Positions 10,629-25,110 of a DNA stretch of 64,000 bases are shown one piece after another. The notes beneath the pieces were generated by a model. The model did no database searches. It saw only the letters and a program-made list of their open reading frames with translations, and was not told the DNA's origin. Both the position numbers and the translations under genes were made by a program. The DNA is taken from positions 9,878,608-9,942,607 of the forward strand of contig JAKSZT010054565.1 of the NCBI GenBank assembly GCA_026826555.1. Reading direction: 5' to 3'. The stretch's first letter is position 1. The number at the start of each line of letters is the position of its first letter. This DNA is from Tolypeutes matacus (taxonomy: Eukaryota > Chordata > Mammalia > Cingulata > Chlamyphoridae).

Positions 10629-12429
10629 ATAGAAGGGGAGGGGCAACATGGTAGCTGAGTAAGGAGCTTCAAAAGTCAGTTTGTCCTACAGGGCATTTTG
10701 TAATCATCCAGAGCTATCTAAAGCACATGTTTGGGGGCCCAGGTGACCAGAAAAACATCCTGCAACATCCTTGAAAGAATGGAAGGAGGAGACTGCCCAT
10801 CTGCAGGGAAGTTGCATTAGAGCACTCCATGCTACGGAGACTGGTGTCCATCCTTCACGGGTGGCACAAGCCACCTCGGGGGCTATTCTGTAGTTGGAGT
10901 TGGAAGCTCCATTTCCCAAAAATTGGGGAGGAAGAGATGGTTGGCCACTGACTTCAGCTACTGGTTAGTAAATTTGGCTGGCTAAAGTATAATCCTAAGT
11001 ACAGCTAAAGTTTGAAACTGTCCAAGTGGGAAAGAGGCTGGTAGCCACCATTCTAGCTCCTGCCCCCCAGCTTGAGGGGAAGCAGGGCTGACTTAAAATC
11101 ACAGGGATGGTAAAGACCGGCTTCTTTCCACCCAGATCGGACTGCAGCCCTAGCCTAGGCTCCAGCCCCACCTCTGGCAGGGAGGAAGCTGGCGGAATTT
11201 GCATCAGCCTCTAGGGGTAACTGCAGGTGCTTTGGGCCAGCAGAGACTGGATAGTCAGACACCTGGGGCTCCATCCTTGCCCCCCAATAGGATAGGAGAG
11301 GAGCTGTGTTTCCTTAGCCTCAACAGGCAACTGCAGATGCTTTTGGTCTGCACAAATTGGTTTTCTGAGTACCTTCAATTCCATCTCACCCCTCCACCAC
11401 CATAGGATAAGAGGGGACTGGTGTTTCTTCAGCCTCTCTGGGCAACTGCAGGTGCTTTTGGCCCATGCAGACTGGATACTCAGACACCTGTAGCTCCTCC
11501 CTGTCCCCAATAGGATAGGAGGGGATCTGTGTTTCCTCAGCCTCAATGGGCAACTGCAGGCACTTTTGGCCTGCACAAACTGGTTTGTTAAGCAACTTTG
11601 ATTCCATCTCCACTCCCACCCCCACCCATAGGATAGGAGGGGGTTGGTGTTTCCTTAGCTTCTAAGGGCAACTGCAGGTGCTTTTGGCCTGCACAAACTC
11701 GACTGTTGGCCACCTGTGGAACCACTCCCAACCCCCAATAGGATAAGAGGGGGCTGGTGTTTCCACAGCCTTTCTGGGCAACTGCAGGCACTTTTGGCCT
11801 ACAGGGACTGAGTTGATGGGTTCCTGTGGTTCTATCCCCACCCCCTAAAGGGTAGAAGAGGAAATACTCCCTCAGCCTCTCAGGGCACCTACAGGTGCAT
11901 TAGGCCCATACAGATTAGATTGTTTGGCACTCCAGAGGGTCCATCCCCTCCTCTGGCAGGGGAGTGGGCAGGGGAGGAGGGGTGCTGGTGCAACATCATT
12001 TTACCTTGGCAACTGCAGTCATTTTGGACCTGCATGGTATAGATTGCTGCCCACTCATGCAGCTACATCCCCAACCCAGGCAGGGGAAGAAAGGGTGTGA
12101 AGCTTCATCAGTCTCTCCTGGCAGCTACAGACTGTCTTGGCCTGCATGACTTGGATTATTACACACAGCTGTGGTTCTGTCCCTACCCCTGGGCAGAGGA
12201 GAAAGATGAGAGAAGCTTCATTGGTTCCTGGGGCAACGCAGGCAGCTTCAGCCTCCACAGCTTTACAGTACCAACTACATCCTCAGCTCCTACTACACAA
12301 CCAGCAAGGGAGAAAGGGCAAGAAAGCCCTAAACTAAAGAGAGAAACTGTGCCCAGAATAAATACATCTAGTAAGTCAGATGCCAAGACACCAACAAAAA
12401 TTGCAATTCAAACCAAGAAACAGGAAGAT
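10629..12429 (+). promoter_or_regulatory. L1 5' UTR / promoter region
   Basis: This 1.8-kb leader lies upstream of ORF1 in L1 no. 1 and begins 'ggggaggggcaacatggtagc' just after the TSD. The first 530 bp is single-copy and the rest is tandem units. In other mammals L1 5' UTRs hold an internal RNA polymerase II promoter and mouse L1s use tandem monomers. That this leader works the same way is inference. No protein-coding role is seen. Confidence 0.75.
11165..12265 (+). repeat. About ten tandem ~110-bp monomers in the L1 5' UTR
   Basis: The anchor 'ggcaactgcaggtgcttttggcc', or variants of it, recurs near 11218, 11331, 11446, 11554, 11672, 11782, 11888, 12013, 12124 and 12233, giving spacings of about 107-125 bp. 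Units 1 and 3 share 'actggata.tcagacacctg' and units 2 and 4 share 'ttccatctc.cccctcc' and 'aggata.gaggggactggtg', so the first four form a ~225-bp dimer repeat. Divergence rises toward ORF1. Confidence 0.9.
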
Positions 12430-13871
12430 ATGGCCCAGTCCAACGAACAAGATAAGCCTCCAAATAACATAAAGGAGTTGAGACAACTAATCATAGATGT
12501 TCAAACAAATTTCTTTAATAATTTCAATGAGATGGTGTAGCAGTTTGGAAGTTTGATGTAATTATGAATGTAAAAAATAGATATCGGATCATGCTTGTAA
12601 ACTGGTATGCTAATCTGGGCCTGATTAAGTTATGATTAGGGCATAAACTGGGCCACATCAGTACAGCGTTGAGCCCCACCCCTTGCTGGGGTGGGAATCA
12701 AATATAAAAGGCAAGGCAAAGGATAGAGGGAGCTGTTTTGATGTTGGAGTTTTGGTGAGGAAGGAGATAAAGATGAGCCCAGGGATAAAGATGAGCCATT
12801 CACCTGAGAGTTCGCAGCTGGCCTTGTGGAGAGAAGCAAAGCCTAGAGAGCCTCACAGTCTACAGCTGACCTTGTGGAGGACACAGAGGACCTAAGCCTG
12901 GAGAAAAACACAGCCCTGGGAAGAGAGGAACCCAAGAAGCCTGAACCCTGGCAAACATTGGCAGCTGTCTTGCTCTAACATGTGGCAATGGACTTTGGTG
13001 AGGGAAGAAACTTATGCTTTACGGCCTGGTAACTGTGGACTTCTACCCCAGATAAAGACCCTTTATAAAGACCAACTGATTTCTGGTATTTTGCATCAGC
13101 ACCCCTTTGGCTGACTAATACAGATGACTAAAGAGATTAAGGATATTAAGAAGACACTGGATGAAAACAAAGAAGAATTTGAAAGCATACATATAAAACT
13201 ATCAGATCTTATGGCAATGAAAGGCACAATAAATGAAATTAAAAATACACTGGAGGCATATAACAGCAGATTTGAGGAGGCAGAAGAAAGGATCAGTGAG
13301 CTTGAAGACATGGCCTCTGAAAGAACAGATGAAGAAAAGAGTGGAAAAAATTGAACAGGGTCTCAAGGAACAAAATGAGAGCAAAAGATGCAAACATGCA
13401 TGTCATGTGTGTGTCAGAAGGAGAAGAGGAAAGAAAATGGGCAGAAGGAATATTTGAAGAAATAACGGTAGAAAATTTTCCAACCCTATTGAAGGACATA
13501 AATATCTGTGTTCAAGAAGCACAACGTATTCCCGTCTGAATAAATCTGAACAGACCATCTCCAAGACACATACTAATCAGAATGTCAAATGCCAAAGACA
13601 GGGAATTCTGAGAGCAGCAAGAGAAAAGCAATGCATAACATGCGAGGGATACCCAATAAGATTAAGTGCCAATTTTTCATCAGAAACCATGGAGGCAAGA
13701 AGGCAATGGTATGATACATTTAAGATACTGCAAGAAAAACACTGCCAGCCAAGAATCTTATATCCAGCAAGACTGTCTTTCAAAAATGAGGGCAAGTTTG
13801 GAATATTCACAGATAAACAGAAACTGAGGGAGTTTATAACCAAGAGACTGACTTTGCAGAAAACACTTTAG
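12430..13871 (+). pseudogene. LINE-1 ORF1 (RNA-binding chaperone), disrupted
   Basis: ORF1p is the trimeric nucleic-acid chaperone of L1 ribonucleoprotein particles. The likely start is the ATG at 12430 (Met-Ala-Gln-Ser). The N-terminal coiled coil is split after about 34 codons by the solo LTR and resumes at 13123 with MTKEIKDIKKTLDENK, ILE/GLU-rich heptads and RISELED. Frames break near 13350 and between 13539 and 13689. The RRM/C-terminal part is recognisable as EGEEERKWAEGIFEEI, ENFPTLLKDINICVQEAQR, then METRRQW-like MEARRQWYD, QPRILYPARLSFKNEG and DKQKLREF. The stop is at 13869-13871. Without the LTR it is about 850 bp (283 codons), a normal mammalian ORF1 length. Confidence 0.88.
12536..13122 (+). 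mobile_element. Solo LTR of an endogenous retrovirus, ERVL-like, copy 1
   Basis: The 587-bp element starts TGTAGCAG and ends AATACA (TG...CA termini). It is flanked by gatgg (12531-12535) and gatga (13123-13127), a 5-bp TSD with one mismatch. It has a TATA-like 'aatataaaaggc' at about 12700 and no internal gag, pol or env. A second copy lies at 62795-63319. The 5-bp TSD fits class III (ERVL/MaLR) elements, and that class call is inference. It interrupts L1 ORF1, so it is younger than the L1. Confidence 0.85.
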
Positions 13872-14303
13872 GGAGCACTACAGCCTGAACAGAAAAGACA
13901 GGGGGTTTGGAAGAAAGTCTGGAAATGAAGATTATATCAGTAAAAGTCAGTAAAAGTGTAAAAAGAGTGATAAAAATAAAATAGGACAAATAAAACCCAA
14001 CAGTCAAAATGGGTGAAATAAGAACTACACTTACAGTAATAACATTGAATGTTAATGGGAATGTTAATGGACTAAACTCCCCAATCAAAAGACACAGAGT
14101 GGTGGAATGGATGAGAAAATATGAGCCAACTATATGTTGTCTACAAGAGACTCACCTTAGACCCAAGGACACCAAAAGATCGAAAGTGAAAGGCTGGAAA
14201 AAATATTCCATGCATGCAGTAACCTCCCCCCCATCCCCCCCAAAAAAATGCTGGAGTAACTATACTTACATCAAATGCAATAGACTTTAAAAGCAAAACT
14301 GTT

Positions 14304-14853
14304 TATTTAGGTCTTCTTTGATTCCTTTAATAATGTTGTGTAGTTTCTGTGTACAAGTCCTCTATATCTTTAAGTTTATTCCGAGGTATTTGATTCTTTT
14401 TGTTGCTATTGTTAATGGAATTTTTTCTTAATTTCTTCCTCAGATTACTCATTATTTGTGTACAGAAATGCTACTGATTTTGCATGTTGATCGTGCCACT
14501 TGTATCCTGCCACTTTACTGAACTTGTTTATCAGCTCTAGAAGATTTGTTGTAGATTTCTCAGTACTTTCTATGTAAAGGATCATGTTATCTGCAAACAG
14601 TGAAAGTTTTACTTCTTCCTTTCCAATTTGGATGCCTTTTATATCTTTTTCTTGCCTAAGTGCTTGAGCAACTACTTCTAACACAATGTTAAATAAGAGC
14701 GGTGACAGTGGGCATCCTTATCTTTTTCCAGATTTTAGAGGGAAAGCCTTTAGTATTTCACCATTGAATATGATATTAACTGTGGGTTTTTCATATATAT
14801 CCTTTCTCATGTTGAGGAAGTTTCCTTCTATTCCTATTTTTTTAAGTGGATAT
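14304..14853 (-). mobile_element. Inverted 5' segment of L1 no. 2 (RT domain)
   Basis: Read on the minus strand this is the L1 ORF2 reverse transcriptase, with [14 protein letters not shown] (79-codon frame at 14445-14684). The usual F/YADD active-site motif reads FADN, so a catalytic Asp is lost. The segment corresponds to about 22460-22990 of the host L1. The direct part starts at the equivalent of 23413, so about 420 bp is missing at the inversion joint, as twin priming often leaves. Confidence 0.88.
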
Positions 14854-15324
14854 CCATATCCAAAAGAATGAGAGAGCATCACCATCTCATGCCCTATACA
14901 AAAATTGACTCAAGATGGATCAAAACCTTAATATAAGAGCCAAGACATAAAGGTCCTAGAAGATAATGTAGGGAAGCATCTACAAGATCTTGTAGTAAGA
15001 AATGGTTTCATAAACTTTACACCCAAAGCACGAATAATGAAAAATTAAATAGATAAATGGGATTTCCTCAAAATTAAAAACGTTGGTACTTCAAAAGAGT
15101 TTGTCAAGAAAGTGAAAAGGCAGCTTACTCAACGGGAGAAAATATTTAGTAAGCATTTATCTGATAAGGGCCTAAAATCCAGTGTCTATAAAAAAATTCT
15201 AATCTTGAAAATAAAAAGACAAACAACTCATTTGAAAAATGAGCAAGATATTTGAATAGACACTTCTTTAAAGAAGAAATTCAAATGGCTAAAAGGCACA
15301 TGAAAATATGTTCAGCATCACTAG

Positions 15325-17641
<2,317 letters not shown>

Positions 17642-19141
17642 AAAACCTACAATGAGATATCATCTTACACCTATTAGACTGGTGGCTATTAAAAAAACAG
17701 AGGACTACAAGTGTTGGAGAAGATGTGGAGGAAAGGGAACATTCATCCACTGCTGGTGAAACTGTATAATGGTGCAGCCATTGTGGAAGACAGTTTGGCG
17801 GTTCCTCAAGAAGCTAACTATAGAACTTCCATATGATCCAGCAATCCCACTTCTGGGTATATACCTGAAAGAATTGAAAGCAGAGACACGAACAGATATA
17901 TGTACACCAATGTTCATAGTGGCATTATTTACTATTGCCAAAAGTTGGAAGCAACCCAAATGTCCATCAAAAGATGAATGGATAAGCAAATTGTATTATA
18001 TGACATACAATGGAATATTACTCAATGATAAGAATGAATGCAATATTAACACATGGGACAACCTGGATGAACCTTGAAAACCTTATGTTGAGTGAAGTAA
18101 GCCAGTCACCGAAGGACAAATATTACAGGACCTCACTGATATGACTCAAGCAAATTGAGCAGACTCACAGAGCTAGAGTCTAGAAAATGGATTATCAGGA
18201 GATAGAAAGGAAGGAGAGGCTGGTGAGCTGATGCTCAATAAGAGCAAAATCTATGATAAAGTGGAAGGGGGTGGTTGGGCAGTGGATGGAGGAGAAGTTG
18301 GTGCAGTGATGTGATTGGGTGCAATGGTGCTGGAATGTGAGGGTAGGGGTTGAGTTGGACCATCCATGGAACTTGGGGGAGAGCTGGAGGAAGGAGTAGG
18401 TGAACTCTGGGGATTTGTAGGTCTGTGGTTAAAAATACAATGGTAGTAATGTTCTCCTGGCAAATATGGCAGGGGAGGGTTACTGGTGCAGCGTGTTGGG
18501 GATTATGTGTGATAGAGCGCACCTGGGGCATGCTTCAAATTTGAAAGTGTTCATTTTGTCATAGTGTGTTATCTTAGTGGGTGGGGACTCACAAAATAAG
18601 CAAGGAAATATTAAACTCCTATCCTAGGGAATCCTGCTTTGTTTTCAACTAGAGGGGCAAGAATCTCTTGAAAACATAGGCAGTGTCTAATAAAAGAAAA
18701 CAGACCAACATGTCAAGCTGTCAATATTATTGCATGTAATTATGAACCGTTTTCTTCAAAAATTGAAACATACTGATTACCATCAGTTCCAAGGGGAGGG
18801 GGAGGGAAGAAAAGAATAGATGGAACATAGGACATTGGAATGGTTCTGCATGATTTTGCAATGACAGATACAAGCCATTTTAAATTTTGTCCAAACCTAT
18901 GAAAGTGTATGATGCAAAATGTATATCATAAGGCAAACCATTGACCATGGTTAGTAGCAATGCTTCAATATTTTTATATCAATTCTAACAAATGTACCAT
19001 ACACATGTAAAATGTTATTAATAGGGGAGAGTGGGAGAGCGGGAGGGGGTTAGATATATGGGAATCCCTTACATTTTCTATGTGACTTTTCTGTAACTTA
19101 AAGCTTCTTTGAAGATAAAAAAAAAAAAAAAAAAAAAAAAA

Positions 19142-20874
19142 GACACTGGGGGAATATACAGAAGAAATTTTCACTGTACATAAAAGATAACAGATCTTAT
19201 GGTGATGAAAAAATTGAAAAATTTGTTTTACTTTATTTTTACCTTTGTTTTTTATTATATTATTATTTTGGGGTGTTTTGTTTTTTATTTGTTTTTATTT
19301 TTTATTTTTGTTTATTTTTTTAAGCTTTGTTTTGGGGGAGGTTTTGGATTACAGAAGGGTCCCAACTGTGCCAGGGGAGGATCACTGGTGCAGGGTGTTA
19401 GTGATGGGGGATGCTTGGGGAGGGATGCACCTGGGGCATGCTTCTATGGAACATGAATATGTTCCACTTGTCATGGGGTGTAGTCTCGATGGGTGGAGAT
19501 CCACACAATAACTGAAGGAATAGTGGATTCCCATTCTGGGAAGTCCTGCTACATTCTCTAATAGAACAACAAGATTCCCCTGAATATATGAGCAGTGCCT
19601 AGTGGAGGACAGAGCATTAGGCTGGGCTTTTGATATTGATGGTTGTACTTATGAACCTTTTCTCAAGAAATTGAAACTTAGCCTAGTATTATATATTACC
19701 TAAGAGTTACCTCCTGAAACCCTGCTTGTTGCTGAAATGTGGCCTCTCTTTAAGGCAAACCCATACATAAATGCACTACCTTCCCCCTGGCACGGCACAT
19801 GACTTCCAGGGATGATCCTCCCTGTTACCAAGGGATTATTACCAAGCACCAACTAACCATGCATTTGAAAAAAAGACATTGACCAAAAGGGGAAATTTTA
19901 AATGCAAATGAATGTTTATGGCTAAGTGAGTCAGGAGGTCATTTCAGCTGTTATGCTTATGCACATCTCAGGAGGATCTCATTGACTGCCACAGTAAACA
20001 CTGCCTCAAACAGTGGAGCTGTTGAGGGCCCTAGAGACATTTAGGCACTATAGGCGGAACAGACAATCTCAGGAATTTGGCACCCTGTCAGTGGGCCTTA
20101 CTTTAAAATAAATATTCCCCAGTGTAACAGAGTTAGACTTATTTATAATATCCTTGCACATGACTCTTCTGTCCCTTTTATTTTAGCCTATAATTAACAC
20201 TATATTCATTAAATGTATGTCCCAGAGACTTAAAGCTTTGGTCTGTTATATGTCATTTGAGCCCGGAATCTCAGCAAGAGTTGTAATACCTACTCTCCAG
20301 TTCATTGGACTCGCCTAGGACAACTAACAAAGGAATGATTATGGACAATGCCTATCCCAAAAAAACAGAGAGTATCTACAACTGCAAGCAAGACAGTTCC
20401 ATCCCTCTGCCCCATGGGATCTAAGCCTCCTCTCCATCAGAAACAGAGTGGGCATCACCTTCCCAAAATCCTCAAGACTGAGGAATATAACTATGGACTT
20501 AAGTAGACTTATGCTTTTCTAGCAATGGGAAAACTTGTATCATTGATATAAGGGCAGTGGCCACCAGAGGTTCTGAGAGGAGGGAGAAAGAAGAATGTGT
20601 GTAACACAGGGTACTTTGGGGACATTGGAATTGTCCTGTATAATATTGCAATGATGCATACAGGTCATTATACATTTTGTCAAAACCTATAAAATTGTTT
20701 ATAGTGTAAACTATAATGTAAACTAAAGTCCATGGTAAGTAGCAATGCTTTAATATGTGTTCATCAGTTCTAACAAATGTACCACACTAATGGAAGGTGT
20801 TGTTATTCGGGGACAGTGTGTAAGGGGACTCCCCTATATTTTTTATGAATATTTATGTAATAAATACTCAAAAC
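19142..20874 (+). mobile_element. Internally deleted LINE-1 (L1 no. 3): ORF1 scrap joined to 3' UTR
   Basis: 19142-19226 matches the ORF1 coiled-coil region at 13150-13235 ('agacactgg', 'cagatcttatgg.gatgaaa'). After a T-rich stretch (19225-19330) the sequence is L1 3' UTR. 19365-19690 matches 18465-18780 and 20560-20870 matches 18780-19116, while 19690-20560 has no partner in L1 no. 2. No ORF2 sequence is present. It lies between the poly(A) of L1 no. 2 and that element's right TSD, so it probably inserted into that tail. It ends 'taataaatactcaaaac'. Confidence 0.7.
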
Positions 20875-23800
20875 AAAAGCAAAACTGTTATTAAAGACAA
20901 GGAAGGACATTATATATTTATAAAAGGGGCAATTCACCAGGAAGAAATAACAATCATAAAAATATATGCCCCTAACCAGGATGCCTCAAGATACATGAAG
21001 CAGACACTGGCAAAACTGAAGGGAGAAATAAATGTCTCTACAATAACAGTTGGAGACTTTAATACATCACTCTCAGCATTGGACAGAACATCTGGGCAAA
21101 GGATCAATAAAGAAACAGAGAGTTTGAATAATATGATAAATGGACAAAACCTAATAGACATATACAGAACATTTCACCCCGGAACAGCAGGGTATACATT
21201 CTTCTCAAGTGCTCATGGATCTTTCTCCAGGATAGACCATATGCTGGGTCACAAAGCAAATCTGAACAAATTCAACAAGTTTGAAATTATACAAAGCATT
21301 TTCTCTTAACATAATGGAATAATGTTGGAAATGAACAATAGGCAGAAAAAGAGAAAATTCACAAATTTATGGAGATTAAACAACACACTCTTAATCAGTG
21401 GGTCAAAGAAAAATTGTGACAGAAATCAATAAATATATCGAGACAAATGAAAATAAGAACACATCATATCAGAACCTATGGGATGCAACAAAGGCAGTAC
21501 TGAGAGGGAAATTTATAGTCCTCAATGCTTATATTCAAAAAGAAAAAAGAGCTAAAATCAATAACCTAATTGCACAGCTGGAGGAGCTAGAAAAAGAACA
21601 GTTAACTATTCCCAGAGCAAGTAGAAGGAATGAAATAACAAAGAGCAGATCAGAATAAATGAAATTGAGAACAACAACAACAAAAAAACAATAGAATTAA
21701 AACCAAAAGTGGTTCTTAGAGAAGATTAACAAAATCAACAAACACTTAAGTAGACTGACAAAGAAAAAAAGAAAGAAGATGCAATTAAATAAAATAAAAA
21801 ATGAAAATGGGAACATTACTACTGACCAAACAGAAATAAGAGTTCATAAGAGAATACTATGAACAACTGTATGCCAAAAAGCTAGGCAATGTAGATGAAA
21901 TGGGAAAATTCTTAGTAATGCATAAACAAGCTATGCAGACCACAGATGAAATGGAAGACCTCAACAAAACAATCACAAGTGAAAAGATTGAAACAGTCAT
22001 CAAACAATTGCCCAAAATGAAAAGTCCAGACCCAGTAGTTTCACAGGTAAGTTCTACAAAGCATTCAAAGAAGATTTAATACCAATTTTACTCAAGCTCT
22101 TCCAAAAAATTGAAAAGAAGGAATGCTACCAAACACATTCTGTGAAACCATTATCACCCTAATACCATGGCCAAGTAAAGATATTATGAAAAAGAAGATT
22201 ACAGACTCATTTCCTTAATGAATACAGATGTTAAAATCCTCAAAAAAATATTTGCTTATCAAATCCAACATATTAAAAGAATTATTCATCATGATCAAGT
22301 GCGTTTTATACCAAGTATGCAAGGGTGGTTCAACACAACAAAATCAGTCAGCATAATATACCACATTAATAAATCAAAGAAGAAAAATCACATGATCCTA
22401 TCAATTGATGCAGAAAAGGTGTTTGACAAAATAGAGCATCCTTTCTTGCTAATAATACTATAAAAAATAGGAATTGAAGGAAACTTGCTTAACATGATAA
22501 AGGCCATGTATGAAAAACCCACAGCTAACATTGTACTCAATGGTGAAAGGCTGAAAACTTTCCCGTTGAGATAAGGGACAAAACAAGGATGCCCACTGTC
22601 ACCACTGTTGTTCAATATAGTGCTAGATGTTCTAGCTACAGTAAAAAGAGAAATTAAAGGCATCCAATAGGAAAGGAAGAAGTAAAACTTTCACTATTTC
22701 CAGATGATATGATCCAATACCAGAAGGTCCCAAAAAAACTACAACAAAGCTTCTAGAGCTAAAAAAGGACTTCAGTAGAGTGTCAAGATGCAAGATCCAT
22801 ATGCAAAAATCAGTGTTGTTTCTATACATTAGTAATGTGCAATATGAGGAGTAAATCAGGTAAAAAATCCCATTTACAGTAGCAACTAAAAGAATAAAAT
22901 ATGTAGGAATAAATTGAACTAAAAATGTAAAGCACTTGTATTCAGAAAACTACAACGCATTTCTGAAAAAAAAGCTCAAAGACCTAAATAATTGGAAGAA
23001 CATTCCATGTTCATGGATTGGAAAACTAAATATCATTAAGGCGTCAATTCTACTCAAATTGATTTACAGATTCAACGCAATCCCAAGAAATATTCCACCA
23101 GCATTTTTTAAACAAATGGAACACAATTATCAAATTTATTTGGAAGGGCAAGGGGTCTGGAATAGCCAGAAACATCTTAAAAGGGAAAAGCAAAGTTGGA
23201 TGACTCTCACTTCTAGACTTTAAATCATATTACCTAGCTACAGTGGTAAAAAAACAGTACTAGCATAAAGATAGACACTTAGACCAATGGAAGCGAATTG
23301 ATGGTTCAGAAAGACACCCTCCCATCTATGGTCAAGTGATTTTTGACAAGCCTGTCAAACACCAGCTAGGGCAGAACAGTTTCTTCAACAAATGGTGCTG
23401 GGAGAACTGGATAGCCATATCCAAAAGAAAGAAAGAGGAACCCTATCTCACACCTTATACAAAATTAACTCAAAAAGGATCAAAGACCTAAATATAAAAG
23501 CTAGAACCATAAAGCTCCTAGAAGAAAATGTAGGTAAACATCTTCAAGACCTGGTGGTAGGTGGTGCATTCTTAAACCTTACACAGAAAGCATGAACAAT
23601 GAAAGAAAACGTGGATAAATGAGACCTCCTCAAACTTATAAGCTTTTGTGACTCAAAGGACTTCATCAAGAAAGTGAAAAGACAGCCCATTCAATGGTAG
23701 AAAATATTTGAAAACCATATATCCAATAAGGGTTTTATTTCCATTCTATATAAAGAGTTCATACAACTCAACAATAGAAGAGCAAGCAATTCAATTTAAA

Positions 23801-25110
23801 AATGGGCAAGACTTAAACAGGCATTTCTCCAAAGAGGAAATACAAATGGCCAAAAAGCACATGAAAAATGTTCCATATCACTAGCTATTAGGGAAATGCA
23901 AATCAAAACGACGAGATATCATGTCACACTGCATAGAATGGCCATTATTAAAAAAAAGAAAAGAAAAGAACGGCTGGAGAGGATGTGGAGAAATAGGAAC
24001 ACTCCTCTACTGTTGGTGGGATTGCAAAATGGCACAGCCTCTGTGGAAGACAGTTTGGCGTTTCCTCAGGAATCTAAATATAGAACTGCCATATGATCCA
24101 GCAATTCCTCTACTAAGAATATATCCAGAAGAACTGAAAATTGTGACATGAACAGATATCTGCACACGGATGTTCACAGCAGCATTATTCACAATTGCCA
24201 AAAGATGGAAACAACCCAAGCATCCATCAACCAATGTATGGATAAACAAAATGTGATACATACATATGATGGAACACCATGCTGCAGTGAGAAGAAATGA
24301 AACTGGGACACATATGATAACATGGATGCATCCTGATGACATTACATAAGTGAAGTAAGCCGGACACAAAAGTACAAATATTGCATGGTCTCACTAATAT
24401 AAGCTAAATATGAAGAATAAATGCATGCAGTTAAAACCTAGAGTATAGGTTATTAGGAGATAAGAGGAGGGTTGTGAAGGACTACTGATGTTTAATGTAT
24501 GTAGAAGTTTTAACTAACTTGACAATAAATGTATAGAAATGGATAGAGTTAATGGTAACTCATTATAGTGAGTAGCAGCTGGTTTATAAATGGGATTGTG
24601 GCTGTAAAGGGTAGTCTAGGGATGTAAATGTCAAATGAAAGAAGCCTAGAGAATAATCTAGGGACTGAATAACACAGTGAACCCAGAGGTGGATAAGAAT
24701 TGTTGTTAACTCTTGTTGTTAATTCTAGTATAAATGCAAGACTGTCCTTCTGTGAACTAGAACGGATCTACATCACCATTGCCAGGTGGTGGGAATGTGG
24801 AAAGGCATGGTAAAAATGCAATTAATGTAACCTATGGACTATAGTTAACAGCAATACTATAATATTCTTGCATCAATGTCAAAGATGTACTGTGTTAATA
24901 ATAGGGGAGTATGGAAAATATATGCCAAATGTATGTTATGGACCTTAGTTATTGGTCTGATAATATCATCTCACATCGGTAACAAATGTTTCACAATGGT
25001 GTGGTGTGTTGGTTAAGGATTGTTGTATGGGAATTCTACACATGTGCATGACTGTTTTGTAAGTTCACAACTTCTATAATAAAAATATATTTTTAAAAAA
25101 AGAAAGAGAG

